Part shown: positions 37,597 through 46,768 of the stretch, piece after piece | Numbering within the stretch: the first letter of the stretch is position 1 | How the letters are laid out: each line of letters opens with the position of its first letter | Assembly (NCBI RefSeq): GCF_002216145.1 | Contig: NZ_CP022278.1 | Span: 2,356,001-2,420,000 of the forward strand | Source of the DNA: Neisseria chenwenguii | GTDB taxonomy: Bacteria > Pseudomonadota > Gammaproteobacteria > Burkholderiales > Neisseriaceae | Length of the DNA stretch: 64,000 nucleotides | Reading direction: 5' to 3' | The notes under the pieces: generated by a model | What the model was told of the DNA's origin: nothing | The model's input: the letters and a program-made list of their open reading frames with translations, nothing else | The model's database searches: none | Translations under genes and position numbers: made by a program

Positions 37597-39087
37597 ATGA
37601 CATCATTCAACATCACTTGGTCTGAAATATTCCTCGCCGTCCACACCACTGCCGCGCTGGCCTGCATGATGCGCGTACTCTACAAACAGAAAAACATCGG
37701 CTCGACTTTTGCCTGGCTGATTATTCTGTTTCTGTTTCCGCTCTTCGGCACCATTGCCTACATCCTCATCGGCGAACCGCGCCTCGGCGCCGCACGGGCA
37801 AAGCGTACCGGCGAAATGAACCGTTTCTACCAAGGCTTTGCCGACCAATATCTCGAAGGCGTGTACCTCGATATCGCGGATAAAGTGAAACCGCATTACT
37901 ACGGCATCAGCAAAGTCGCCGCGCGGGCAACCGGCTTGGGTGCGACGCAGAGCAACGCGATGGCGCTGCTTTCCACCACCGACGACATCATCGGTGCTAT
38001 GCTGGCCGACATCGAAGCGGCAGAGCACTCCTGCATGCTCGCGTTCTATATCATCGACCCGCAGGGGCGGATTAAAACCCTGCTCGAAGCCGTTATCCGC
38101 GCGGCACAGCGCGGCGTGGACTGCGCTATTCTGGCCGATGCCGTGGGCAGCAGCGGCTTTTTCGACAGCGGTTGGGTCGAGCGTTTGAAAGAAGCCGGCG
38201 TGGAAGTGGAAAGTGCTTTGCCGGTCGGCCTCTGGCGCACGCTGTTCACCCGCAGCGATCTGCGCAACCACCGCAAAATCCTCGTGATTGACGGCAAAAC
38301 CGGCTACACCGGCAGCTTCAACCTCGCCGATCCGAAATTTTTCAAAAAAGACGCCGGCGTCGGGCAATGGGTGGACGTGATGATGCGCTGCACCGGGCCG
38401 ATGGTGTTGGAAATGTCCGCCGTATTTTTCGCCGATTTGGCGGTGGAAGACGACGAAAACCTGCAAGGCATCCAAAAATACCTCACCGAACACCAAGACC
38501 GTATCCCGCAGCTTCTGCCTGAAAAAATGAAGCAGGGCAGCATCGTCGCCCAAGTCATCCCATCCGCGCCCGAGCAGGGCGAGCATGTGATTTACGAAAC
38601 CATCATCAGCGCCGTCCACGCCGCCACCCGACGGGTAACGATTACCACGCCGTATTTCGTGCCCGACGAACCGTTGTTGACCGCGCTCACCGTCGCCGCC
38701 AAGCGCGGTGTGGACGTTACCCTCATCGTGCCCGAAAAAGTCGATTCGCTGTTGGTGCGTTACGCCTCGCGCGCCTATTACCCCATGTTGCTCGCCTCCG
38801 GCGTGAAAATCGCCGCTTTCAAGGGCGGCCTGCTGCACGCCAAAACCATGACCATCGACGAAGATTACGCGCTGTTCGGCACGGTCAACATGGACATGCG
38901 CAGCTTCTTCCTAAACCTCGAAATCAGCCTCGCCATCTACGACCGCGATATGGCCAATCAGATTTACGCGCTCCAGCAGCAGTATCTGGCCGACAGCGAA
39001 TGCATCAGCGTCCGCACATGGCAGCAGCGCTCGAAATGGTGGGGGTTGGTGGAGAATGTGGTCAGACTGGTGAGTCCGTTGCTTTAG
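37597..39087 (+). CDS. cls: Cardiolipin synthase (phospholipase D type)
   Basis: Cls joins two phosphatidylglycerols to make cardiolipin at the inner membrane. The 496-residue protein has two N-terminal membrane helices (about 7-25 and 37-58, with VLYKQKNIGSTFAWL between), then two HKD motifs: H225-x-K227 in NHRKILVIDG and H414-x-K416 in LHAKTMTIDEDYALFGTVN. The layout is that of ClsA. It is downstream of can on the same strand, separated by a DUS pair. Confidence 0.93.
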   Translation: MTSFNITWSEIFLAVHTTAALACMMRVLYKQKNIGSTFAWLIILFLFPLFGTIAYILIGEPRLGAARAKRTGEMNRFYQGFADQYLEGVYLDIADKVKPHYYGISKVAARATGLGATQSNAMALLSTTDDIIGAMLADIEAAEHSCMLAFYIIDPQGRIKTLLEAVIRAAQRGVDCAILADAVGSSGFFDSGWVERLKEAGVEVESALPVGLWRTLFTRSDLRNHRKILVIDGKTGYTGSFNLADPKFFKKDAGVGQWVDVMMRCTGPMVLEMSAVFFADLAVEDDENLQGIQKYLTEHQDRIPQLLPEKMKQGSIVAQVIPSAPEQGEHVIYETIISAVHAATRRVTITTPYFVPDEPLLTALTVAAKRGVDVTLIVPEKVDSLLVRYASRAYYPMLLASGVKIAAFKGGLLHAKTMTIDEDYALFGTVNMDMRSFFLNLEISLAIYDRDMANQIYALQQQYLADSECISVRTWQQRSKWWGLVENVVRLVSPLL

Positions 39088-39344
39088 GCCGTCTGAAAAT
39101 GCGGTGCAGACATTATTTTCAGAAACTTTGCCCGCCCGAGCGCGGTCTAATGGGCACCTGCGTTTCAAGCGGGCGTTCTGACGGCTGCGGATATTCAGTT
39201 GCAAAACTATATCTTTTATGCCGTTAAAATTAACCGTATAATGGCAGCCGAAAAAGCAGGGCGGACAGCACGCCCTAAATGCCGTTTCCACACCGCAAAC
39301 TGTTTTTCAGACGGCCTTATCCGCCGAACAGGCCGTCTGAAAAA
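39088..39344. other. Non-coding spacer after cls
   Basis: It holds a DUS at the cls stop, a TATAAT at about 39237 with no clear gene behind it, and a facing DUS pair (39305-39343) that abuts the Correia element. A 38-codon frame after the TATAAT runs into the DUS and CREE and is not credible as a gene. Confidence 0.5.
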
Positions 39345-39501
39345 TATAGTGAATTAAAATAAGAAAGATACAAGGCGGCAAGGCGCGGACGGTACGGGTA
39401 GTACGGGACAGATGAACTTGGCGCTTCAGCGCCTTAGTGAATCGTCCTCTTTGAGCTCAGCCGCAGCCAACAAAGTAGATTTCTTATTTTAATTTACTAT
39501 A
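39345..39501. mobile_element. Full-length Correia element (CREE), 157 bp
   Basis: It starts TATAGTGAATTAAAATAAG and ends TTTTAATTTACTATA. The core includes ACTTGGCGCTTCAGCGCC and GAATCGTCCTCTTTGAGCTC, the same landmarks as in published 150-160-bp Correia elements. It ends 20 bases before the GNAT gene and may contribute to that gene's promoter. Confidence 0.9.
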
Positions 39502-39521
39502 CACACCGACCGAGCTGCATC

Positions 39522-40004
39522 ATGAGTCTGTTAACCGTCCTCCGACCCGCCACCGAAAACGACTGCCGTTTCATACACAACGCCCATATCCACGCCGTGC
39601 AATATACCTGCATCCGCAGCTACGACGAGCGTGTGTTGCAGGCTTGGGAAGCGCATCTGGACATGGACAGCTACCGCGCGACGATGGCCGACAAGACCAA
39701 AGCCTTGTGGGTGGTCGAATACCGCGGCCATGTGCAGGGGTTTTTCCAAGTCGATTTCAAAGAATCCACGCTTGATGCGCTGTATGTACACCCGTTCGTC
39801 CACAATCAGGGCTTGGGCACGGCGCTGTTGCAACGGGCGGAAGAGTTGGCGGTTAAGGCGGGGTTGAGCTTTTTAAAGTTGTATGCTTCGCTCAATTCCG
39901 TGCCGTTTTACCGTTTGAGCGGATATGAATCGCTGGGTGCAGCGCTGCTGCCCTTGAATGAAACGGTTAAAGTGAAATGTGAGTTGATGCGCAAGTATCT
40001 GTAA
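39522..40004 (+). CDS. GNAT-family N-acetyltransferase
   Basis: The 160-residue protein has the GNAT core: LRPATENDCRFIHNAH start, the beta-4/alpha-3 acetyl-CoA segment LDALYVHPFVHNQGLGTALL, then LKLYASLNSVPFYRLSGYES. The substrate is unknown. The gene is flanked on both sides by Correia elements (39345-39501 and 40060-40217), and the upstream one ends at its ribosome-site region, so its transcription may start in the element. It converges on the cupin gene. Confidence 0.82.
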   Translation: MSLLTVLRPATENDCRFIHNAHIHAVQYTCIRSYDERVLQAWEAHLDMDSYRATMADKTKALWVVEYRGHVQGFFQVDFKESTLDALYVHPFVHNQGLGTALLQRAEELAVKAGLSFLKLYASLNSVPFYRLSGYESLGAALLPLNETVKVKCELMRKYL

Positions 40005-40015
40005 ATAAAACTATA

Positions 40016-40059
40016 AAAGGCCGTCTGAAAACCTAAAAAGTTTTCAGACGGCCTTTTTT
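40016..40059 (+). terminator. DUS-pair terminator after the GNAT gene
   Basis: AAAAGGCCGTCTGAAAAC and GTTTTCAGACGGCC flank a short loop, followed by a run of seven T directly abutting the next CREE. Confidence 0.78.
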
Positions 40060-40217
40060 TATAGTGAAATAAAATATAAGAAAGATACAAGGCGGCAAGG
40101 CGCGGACAGTACGGTAGTACGGGACAGATGAACTTGGCGCTTCAGCGCCTTGGTGAATCGTCCTCTTTGAGCCCGACCACAGCCAACGAAGTAGATTTTT
40201 TATTTCATTTCACTATA
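40060..40217. mobile_element. Full-length Correia element (CREE), 158 bp
   Basis: TATAGTGAAATAAAATATAAG to TTTCATTTCACTATA, with the same core landmarks as the copy at 39345. It is inserted at the end of the T-run of the preceding terminator. Confidence 0.9.
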
Positions 40218-40241
40218 TGAGATGAGCGGTTTCAGACGGCC

Positions 40242-40580
40242 TTACATACAGCAGCTGCCGAAACGGAGTTTTTTGCTGAATACCAATTCGTGCGTGAGCT
40301 GCTTGATTACCAAAATATTGGTGGCGTCTTCCAGCGCACGGATGCTGTGTGCTTCGTTGGATTCGAGGCGGACGATTTGCAGTCCGCGGGTTTCGATGGT
40401 GGCTGCATCGGTAACGATTTGCGCGCTGCCGTTCAAAACCAGCAGCAACACAATCGCATCGGTCTGATAGGTCGGAATCTCGTTGTCTTTTTGCAGGGAA
40501 AGCTGCACGATTTCCTGATCATTGTCGCTGGCAATCACGCCGCCGAGCAGGGCTTTGGGATCTAAAGTATATTGTTTCAT
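40242..40580 (-). CDS. Small cupin-like protein
   Basis: The 112-residue product reads as a single cupin barrel: alternating hydrophobic strands (DAIVLLLVLNGSAQIVTDAA, TIETRGLQIVRLESNEAHSI) with the turn LNGSAQI typical of cupin motif 1 and an EAHSIRALED segment near motif 2. Only one histidine is in a metal-ligand-like position, so metal binding is uncertain. It ends in CCM. It converges with the GNAT gene across a CREE. Function unknown. Confidence 0.6.
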   Translation of the reverse strand: MKQYTLDPKALLGGVIASDNDQEIVQLSLQKDNEIPTYQTDAIVLLLVLNGSAQIVTDAATIETRGLQIVRLESNEAHSIRALEDATNILVIKQLTHELVFSKKLRFGSCCM

Positions 40581-40673
40581 GATTTACCCTGGATGTTGAA
40601 AAATTTCTTTTGGAATTATAGTCTTTTCAATCATTAATCAGAGAATTAACTGCTTATTTGTTTGACTTGGCGC

Positions 40674-40714
40674 AAAGGCCGTCTGAAAATCTGCGGCAAT
40701 ATTCAGACGGCCTG
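40674..40714 (-). terminator. Inverted DUS pair upstream of the cupin gene
   Basis: AAAGGCCGTCTGAA and TTCAGACGGCC flank about 14 bases in the cupin-nrdA divergent spacer. Confidence 0.45.
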
Positions 40715-41037
40715 ATGCCGTCGTTTTCATGAAACAACACAGTCTGCGTTTGCATAATTTAACACAGTATTCAGATGGCGGAATTTGCCTGCCGCCGCAG
40801 AAAAAACTCCGTTTTCAGACGGCATAGGAAGAATGTAAAGCGTCTGATTAAACAGGCGGATAGAAAACCGTGAAGCAAATGCTGTATTTTTAGAGCAGCG
40901 CGGAAAGCCTGTGTGGACGGCAATGTGCGTTTTTCGGATGCGGATCTGCCGAAAGGTCGAAAGGCCGTCTGAAAGGAAAAAACATGTCCGGCAACGGAAA
41001 AACCGCAGGCTTGTCAAGACTGGTTAAGCGTAAAAAA

Positions 41038-41053
41038 TTACTTTATATTGTGC
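41038..41053. promoter_or_regulatory. NrdR-box-like site 1 (nrdA)
   Basis: TTACTTTATATTGTGC matches 12 of 16 positions of ACACwATATATwGTGT. The partner starts exactly 32 bases downstream. Confidence 0.6.
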
Positions 41054-41069
41054 CCCTGATGATCAAACC

Positions 41070-41085
41070 GTACTGTATCTTGTGT
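41070..41085. promoter_or_regulatory. NrdR-box-like site 2 (nrdA)
   Basis: GTACTGTATCTTGTGT matches 12 of 16 consensus positions and ends 22 bases before the nrdA ATG. The spacing is the same as at nrdGD. Confidence 0.6.
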
Positions 41086-41107
41086 TTCAGAGGAAAAGGC
41101 CACTACG

Positions 41108-43387
41108 ATGAATGCGACTGCTAATTTGAAAGTAACCAAACGCGACGGACGCTTGGAACCGATTGATTTGGATAAAATCCACCGCGTGGTAACTTGGGCG
41201 GCGGAAGGGCTGCGCAATGTTTCCGTGTCGCAGGTCGAATTGAAGTCGCACATCCAGTTTTACAACGGCATCCGCACCGACGACATCCACGAAACCATCA
41301 TCAAGGCCGCGGCCGACCTGATTTCGCAGGATACGCCCGATTACCAGTATCTCGCCGCTCGCTTGGCGATTTTCCACATCCGCAAAATCGCCTACGGCCA
41401 ATTCGAGCCGCCGCATCTTTACGATCATGTCAGCAAGCTGGTTGCCGCCGGCAAATACGACAAACACCTGATTGCCGACTATTCGCGCGAAGAGTTTGAC
41501 GAACTCGATGCCTATATCGACCACAGTCGCGACATGGCGTTCTCTTACGCCGCCGTGAAGCAGCTTGAGGGCAAATATCTGGTGCAAAACCGCGTTACCC
41601 GCCAAATCTATGAAACGCCGCAGTTTCTGTATGTTTTGGTGGCGATGTGCCTGTTCAGCAAATACCCGAAAGAAACGCGTCTGGATTATGTGAAACGCTT
41701 CTACGACGCGGTTTCCACTTTCAAAGTCTCGCTGCCGACGCCGATTATGAGCGGCGTACGCACACCGACACGCCAATTCTCAAGCTGCGTGTTGATTGAA
41801 TGCGACGACAGCTTGGATTCCATCAACGCCACCACCAGCGCGATTGTGAAATACGTTTCCCAACGAGCCGGTATCGGTATCAACGCCGGCCGAATCCGCG
41901 GCTTGGGCAGCGAAATCCGCGGCGGCGAAGCGCAGCATACGGGCTGTATTCCGTTTTTCAAAATGTTTCAAGCCGCGGTCAAATCCTGTTCGCAGGGCGG
42001 CGTGCGCGGTGGCGCGGCAACCCTGTTTTACCCGATGTGGCACATCGAAGTCGAAAGCCTGCTGGTTTTGAAAAACAACCGCGGCGTGGAAGAAAACCGC
42101 GTGCGCCAGCTTGATTACGGCGTTCAAATCAACCGCCTGCTCTACACCCGCCTGATTAAAGGCGGCAACATCACGCTGTTTTCACCCAACGAAGTGCCGG
42201 GGCTTTACGACGCCTTTTTCGCCGACCAAGACGAATTCGAGCGCCTGTATGTGAAATACGAGCAGGACGAATCCATCCGTAAACGCGTTGTGCCTGCGAC
42301 CGATTTATTCTCATCGCTGATGCAGGAACGCGCCGGCACCGGCCGCATCTACATCCAAAACGTTGACCACTGCAACACCCACAGCCCGTTTGACCCGCGC
42401 GTTGCGCCCGTGCGCCAGTCGAATCTGTGTTTGGAAATCGCCTTGCCGACCAAGCCGCTGGACAACATCAACGACAAAAACGGCGAAATCGCCTTGTGTA
42501 CGCTGTCGGCTTTCAACTTGGGCGCGATTGACAACCTTGACGAATTTGAAAATCTGGCCGATTTGACCGTCCGCGCTTTGGACGCGCTGCTGGACTACCA
42601 AGACTATCCCGTACCGGCCGCCAAAATAGCGACCATGAACCGCCGTACACTGGGCATCGGTGTGATTAACTACGCCTACTATTTGGCGAAAAACGGCGTG
42701 AAATACGGCGACGATTCCGCCATCGGCCTGACCCACCGTACCTTTGAAGCCATGCAGTATTACCTGCTGAAAGCCTCCGTGAATCTGGCCAAAGAATACG
42801 GCGCGTGTCCGCTGTTTAACGAAACCGTCTATTCGCAAGGTAAATTGCCGATTGATACCTACAAAAAAGATTTGGACGCGATTTGCAGCGAACCGCTGCA
42901 TTACGATTGGGCAAGCCTGCGTGCCGACATCGTCAAACACGGCCTGCGCAACTCAACCTTGACCGCCTTGATGCCGTCTGAAACCAGTTCGCAAATCGCC
43001 AACGCCACCAACGGCATTGAGCCGCCGCGCGGCTTGGTATCCGTGAAAGCCTCCAAAGACGGCATTTTGAAACAAGTCGTGCCTGAGTTTGAGACCCTCA
43101 AAGGCGCATACGAAACCCTGTGGCAAATGCCCGGCAACGACGGCTATCTGAAACTCGTCGGCGTGATGCAGAAATTCGTCGACCAAGCGATTTCCGCCAA
43201 TACCAGCTACGACCCTGCCAAATTTGAGGGCGGCAAAGTTTCCATGAAACAGATGCTCAAAGATTTGCTCACCGCCTACAAATACGGCGTCAAAACCCTG
43301 TATTACCACAACACCCGCGACGGCGCGGACGATACGCAGACCGATATTCAGGACGACGGCTGCGCAGGCGGGGCGTGTAAGATTTAA
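41108..43387 (+). CDS. nrdA: Aerobic ribonucleoside-diphosphate reductase, alpha subunit
   Basis: NrdA is the catalytic subunit of class Ia ribonucleotide reductase, making dNDPs from NDPs with the radical supplied by NrdB. The 759-residue protein has an N-terminal ATP-cone (VTKRDGRLEPIDLDKIHRVV), catalytic-barrel motifs (SSCVLIECDDSLDSI, NLCLEIALPT) and the C-terminal redox pair in DDGCAGGACKI, matching E. coli NrdA end to end. AGAGGAAAAGGCC precedes the ATG. It heads a cluster with a NERD gene, nrdB and a ferredoxin gene, and carries paired NrdR boxes upstream. Confidence 0.97.
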   Translation: MNATANLKVTKRDGRLEPIDLDKIHRVVTWAAEGLRNVSVSQVELKSHIQFYNGIRTDDIHETIIKAAADLISQDTPDYQYLAARLAIFHIRKIAYGQFEPPHLYDHVSKLVAAGKYDKHLIADYSREEFDELDAYIDHSRDMAFSYAAVKQLEGKYLVQNRVTRQIYETPQFLYVLVAMCLFSKYPKETRLDYVKRFYDAVSTFKVSLPTPIMSGVRTPTRQFSSCVLIECDDSLDSINATTSAIVKYVSQRAGIGINAGRIRGLGSEIRGGEAQHTGCIPFFKMFQAAVKSCSQGGVRGGAATLFYPMWHIEVESLLVLKNNRGVEENRVRQLDYGVQINRLLYTRLIKGGNITLFSPNEVPGLYDAFFADQDEFERLYVKYEQDESIRKRVVPATDLFSSLMQERAGTGRIYIQNVDHCNTHSPFDPRVAPVRQSNLCLEIALPTKPLDNINDKNGEIALCTLSAFNLGAIDNLDEFENLADLTVRALDALLDYQDYPVPAAKIATMNRRTLGIGVINYAYYLAKNGVKYGDDSAIGLTHRTFEAMQYYLLKASVNLAKEYGACPLFNETVYSQGKLPIDTYKKDLDAICSEPLHYDWASLRADIVKHGLRNSTLTALMPSETSSQIANATNGIEPPRGLVSVKASKDGILKQVVPEFETLKGAYETLWQMPGNDGYLKLVGVMQKFVDQAISANTSYDPAKFEGGKVSMKQMLKDLLTAYKYGVKTLYYHNTRDGADDTQTDIQDDGCAGGACKI

Positions 43388-43399
43388 GTCGGTTGTAGA

Positions 43400-43415
43400 C
43401 TGGGCTTCAGCCCAG
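43400..43415 (+). terminator. Small GC hairpin after nrdA
   Basis: CTGGGCT-TC-AGCCCAG lies 13 bases past the nrdA stop with no T-run after it. It could stabilise the nrdA message or attenuate read-through into the inserted NERD gene. Confidence 0.4.
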
Positions 43416-43510
43416 CGTTGAGCGGCATCAATATTTCAGATGGTCTGCTTAATAAAGGCCGTCTGAAGAATCATCAATAACATAAAGCTTTCGACAAAGG
43501 GAAAACAGTC

Positions 43511-44668
43511 ATGTTGATTAAATCAGCCGATGATAAAAACAGTCGTGTGAAACTGCTGGAAGATTTACAAAACAAGCCGCTGAACGAGCAGCAGCGAAAA
43601 TGGGTTAATGAGCAGCTTTGGGCATTGAAAACAGGGATTCAGGGCGAGAAAGATGCTGCGTTTTATATTAATTCGGTATATAAAGACGAAAAATCGTCCG
43701 TTATTTTTCATGATTTGAGAATCGAACTGGACGATGAAGTTGCTCAAATCGACCATTTGGTTATTACACCGGTATTCGCCGTTTTGTTTGAAACCAAAAG
43801 TTTTAACGGTAATTTGATTATTAACGAGTATGGGGAATTTTCAATCCGGTATGCCAAGGGAAAAGAAATCGGAATACCTTCTCCTATCGAGCAAAGCAAA
43901 CGGCATGAAAGGGTATTAAAAAAACTTTTTGAAATCCTTGATATTAAAACTTATCTGAATCAGGAATTCCTGTTCCGGCATGTTGTTTTGCTTTCCCCTA
44001 AATCCATTATCAGGCGGCCCGATTCTCAAAAATTTGATACATTCAGCGTGATTAAAGCAGACAGTTTGGCAAAATGGCGTGAGGAATTTAGGGCTAACAC
44101 TGCGACGGTTATTTCTTTGATGGGAGGGCTATTCAGGAAACCGCAATTATTGCTGAAAAGTGATAAAGCATTTGATGAAGTGCTTCATAAAAATATCCTC
44201 AAAACTGCCGAACGCATTTTACCGTACCATACGCCCGAACCCGTATCTGCATTACCGCCTTTTATGCAGAATATCGATGAAGCAATATCGGAACCGCCAA
44301 AGCAAGCAGAAAACGACAGCCCGATATGTGCGGTTTGCCGGCAGAAAGTTACTCCGGCAGTGGCACGCTTTTGCCAAGCCCATTCAGAACGCTTCAGAGG
44401 GCAGATTTATTGCCGTACCCATCAGCAGCAAGCGGTTTCGGCCAAACCTGTTGCCACAGTGCAAATCGAAAAAACAGAATCCGTATCCGAATGTGCCGGC
44501 GAAACAGGCGGTCAGTATTGTGAATATAAAGATTGCCGTCGGCCATTGACCGGAGCAGTTGTAAATTATTGCCGCAGTAATGCGGATTGGTTCGGCGGTA
44601 AGCTCTATTGCATGGGCCATCAAAAAATGATTGCGGCTGCACGGAAAAAGAATGGGGCAAAAGGTTAA
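43511..44668 (+). CDS. NERD-domain (nuclease-related) protein with two zinc-finger-like modules
   Basis: The 385-residue protein has an N-terminal NERD domain with a PD-(D/E)xK-like set: E46 in GIQGEKDAAFYI, D81 in QIDHLVIT and E94-T-K96 in FETKSFNG. After a linker come two similar Cys/His modules, about 286-320 (CAVCRQKV, FCQAH, YCRTHQ) and 337-370 (C337, C342, C354, C367, H370), each likely to bind zinc. NERD proteins are presumed nucleases, but activity is rarely shown. The gene is AT-rich relative to nrdA and nrdB, between which it lies, suggesting transfer into the nrd cluster. Confidence 0.75.
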   Translation: MLIKSADDKNSRVKLLEDLQNKPLNEQQRKWVNEQLWALKTGIQGEKDAAFYINSVYKDEKSSVIFHDLRIELDDEVAQIDHLVITPVFAVLFETKSFNGNLIINEYGEFSIRYAKGKEIGIPSPIEQSKRHERVLKKLFEILDIKTYLNQEFLFRHVVLLSPKSIIRRPDSQKFDTFSVIKADSLAKWREEFRANTATVISLMGGLFRKPQLLLKSDKAFDEVLHKNILKTAERILPYHTPEPVSALPPFMQNIDEAISEPPKQAENDSPICAVCRQKVTPAVARFCQAHSERFRGQIYCRTHQQQAVSAKPVATVQIEKTESVSECAGETGGQYCEYKDCRRPLTGAVVNYCRSNADWFGGKLYCMGHQKMIAAARKKNGAKG

Positions 44669-44669
44669 A

Positions 44670-44700
44670 TTAGGCCGTCTGAAATTTTCAGACGGCCTCC
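44670..44700 (+). terminator. DUS-pair hairpin between the NERD gene and nrdB
   Basis: AGGCCGTCTGAAA and TTTCAGACGGCCT are nearly loopless, 3 bases after the NERD stop. If it terminates, nrdB needs its own promoter or read-through. Confidence 0.65.
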
Positions 44701-44731
44701 AATCCAATCCAAATCAGTAAGAGTAAACATC

Positions 44732-45886
44732 ATGTCCTGCGACCATCTGACTATGTCATACAGCACTTTCACCAAAACCCAAAACGACGCGCTGAAAGAG
44801 CCGATGTTTTTCGGTCAGCCGGTGAACGTGGCGCGTTATGACCAGCAAAAATACGAAATTTTCGAAAAACTGATTGAAAAGCAATTGTCGTTTTTCTGGC
44901 GGCCGGAAGAGATTGACGTATCGCGCGACCGCATTGATTACAGCAATCTTCCTGAGCATGAAAAACATATTTTCATCAGTAACTTAAAATACCAAACCCT
45001 ACTGGATTCGATTCAGGGGCGCAGCCCGAACGTGGCGTTGCTGCCTTTGGTGTCGATTCCCGAATTGGAAACGTGGATTGAAACGTGGAGTTTCAGCGAA
45101 ACCATCCACTCGCGCAGCTATACCCACATTATCCGCAACATCGTCAACGATCCGAGCATCGTGTTCGACGATATTGTCAGCAACGAATACATCATCGCCC
45201 GCGCCGAAGACATTGCCTGCTACTACGACGATTTGATCGAATATACCCAATATTACAACCTCTTAGGCGAGGGGGGACACCAAGTCGGCGGCAAAACCGT
45301 AACCGTCAGCCTGCGCGAGTTGAAGAAAAAACTCTACCTCTGCCTGATGTGCGTCAATGTGTTGGAAGCCATCCGTTTCTACGTTTCCTTTGCCTGCTCG
45401 TTTGCCTTTGCCGAACGCGAGCTGATGGAGGGGAACGCCAAAATCATCAAGCTCATCGCCCGCGACGAGGCGCTGCATCTGACCAGCACCCAGCATATGC
45501 TAAACCTGATGCGTGCGGGCGTTGACGATGCCGAGATGGCGGAAATCGCGGCGGAGTTGGAAAACGAATGTTTCGAGCTGTTTAAAAAAGCGGCCGATCA
45601 GGAAAAAGAGTGGGCGGCTTATCTGTTTAAAGACGGTTCGATGATTGGCTTGAACAAAGAAATTCTGAGCCAATATGTTGAATACATTACCAATCTGCGT
45701 ATGCAGGCCGTCGGCTTGCAGCCCGCGTTTGAAGGCGCGGTGCAGAACCCGATTCCGTGGATTAACGCGTGGCTCTCGTCCGACAACGTGCAGGTTGCGC
45801 CGCAGGAAGTGGAAATTTCCTCTTACCTTATCGGCCAGATTGATTCGGAAGTGAACGCCGACGACTTGGGCGATTTCGAACTGTAA
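44732..45886 (+). CDS. nrdB: Aerobic ribonucleoside-diphosphate reductase, beta subunit
   Basis: NrdB holds the diferric centre and tyrosyl radical that drive NrdA. The 384-residue protein aligns with E. coli Nrd[21 protein letters not shown] near the start, iron ligands in [24 protein letters not shown] and [13 protein letters not shown], and the C-terminal NrdA-docking tail DLGDFEL. The start at 44732 is chosen because GTAAGAGTAAACATC lies before it; the internal ATG seven codons later (MSYSTF, where E. coli begins) has no ribosome site, so the protein may carry a short extra N-terminus. Confidence 0.96.
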   Translation: MSCDHLTMSYSTFTKTQNDALKEPMFFGQPVNVARYDQQKYEIFEKLIEKQLSFFWRPEEIDVSRDRIDYSNLPEHEKHIFISNLKYQTLLDSIQGRSPNVALLPLVSIPELETWIETWSFSETIHSRSYTHIIRNIVNDPSIVFDDIVSNEYIIARAEDIACYYDDLIEYTQYYNLLGEGGHQVGGKTVTVSLRELKKKLYLCLMCVNVLEAIRFYVSFACSFAFAERELMEGNAKIIKLIARDEALHLTSTQHMLNLMRAGVDDAEMAEIAAELENECFELFKKAADQEKEWAAYLFKDGSMIGLNKEILSQYVEYITNLRMQAVGLQPAFEGAVQNPIPWINAWLSSDNVQVAPQEVEISSYLIGQIDSEVNADDLGDFEL

Positions 45887-46009
45887 TGTGGATTGAGGCC
45901 GTCTGAAATCATGCGCTCACAGACGCCGTTTCCGCCCGTACAGAAATGGCATCGGCAAAGATTTCAGACGGCCTCTAAATTCCTCTCAAAAATTCCGCAA
46001 AAAACCACT

Positions 46010-46312
46010 ATGCCGCACATCACCACACACGATACAATCTTTGAACTGAAAGCAGGCGAAACGCTGCTGGAAGGCTTGGAGCGCACGGGGCACGACGTGG
46101 AATACCAGTGCCGCAGCGGTTATTGCGGATCCTGCCGCGTCAAAATCCTGAGCGGGCGCGTGGATTACGACGATTTTCCGCTGGCCTTCGTCGCGCCGGG
46201 CGAAATTCTGCCCTGCTGCTGCAAAGTGACGGAAGACGTGAAACTCGACTGCCGTACTGCCAAAAGAGAGCCGGATTTGTTTGAAACGGATTTGTTCGCG
46301 GCAGAAGATTAA
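46010..46312 (+). CDS. yfaE: 2Fe-2S ferredoxin, YfaE type
   Basis: The 100-residue protein is a plant-type 2Fe-2S ferredoxin with cluster ligands C34, C39 and C42 (CRSGYCGSC) and the fourth in the CCC run at 69-71. YfaE of E. coli sits next to nrdB and supplies electrons to rebuild the NrdB diferric-tyrosyl cofactor; the same position here supports that role. ATG 46010 is used because the upstream in-frame extension translates two DUS. It completes the aerobic RNR cluster. Confidence 0.88.
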   Translation: MPHITTHDTIFELKAGETLLEGLERTGHDVEYQCRSGYCGSCRVKILSGRVDYDDFPLAFVAPGEILPCCCKVTEDVKLDCRTAKREPDLFETDLFAAED

Positions 46313-46366
46313 GGCGTAAGTGATTGAAAATAAAGTGAGGCCGTCTGAAAATAGCCATGCCCGTAA

Positions 46367-46726
<360 letters not shown>

Positions 46727-46729
46727 CAA

Positions 46730-46768
46730 AACAGGCCGTCTGAAAACATATTTTGCAGACGGCTTCGC
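46730..46768 (+). terminator. DUS-based hairpin after glnB
   Basis: ACAGGCCGTCTGAAAA is followed by TTTTGCAGACGGCTT, an imperfect inverse DUS, directly after the glnB stop. Confidence 0.5.

Larger units (their letters stand above)
40581..41107. other. Spacer upstream of nrdA
   Basis: The 527-base gap contains a DUS hairpin at 40674-40714, further single DUS at about 40815 and 40963, and the two NrdR-box-like sites before nrdA. A 46-codon frame (40984-41124) with a good ribosome site overlaps the nrdA start; it is discussed as a finding. No other gene is credible. Confidence 0.55.

Noticed and set aside
39237..39350. 38-codon frame after TATAAT in the cls-GNAT spacer
   Set aside because: It runs through a DUS pair into the CREE and has no convincing ribosome site or protein character.
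40727..41017. 96-aa minus-strand frame upstream of nrdA
   Set aside because: It translates DUS copies at both ends (LSDGL, MPSENG), has no ribosome site and no family resemblance; treated as non-coding.
41108..46312. Full restriction-modification system in the nrd cluster
   Set aside because: Only a NERD protein lies between nrdA and nrdB; there is no methyltransferase or recognisable restriction enzyme gene beside it.
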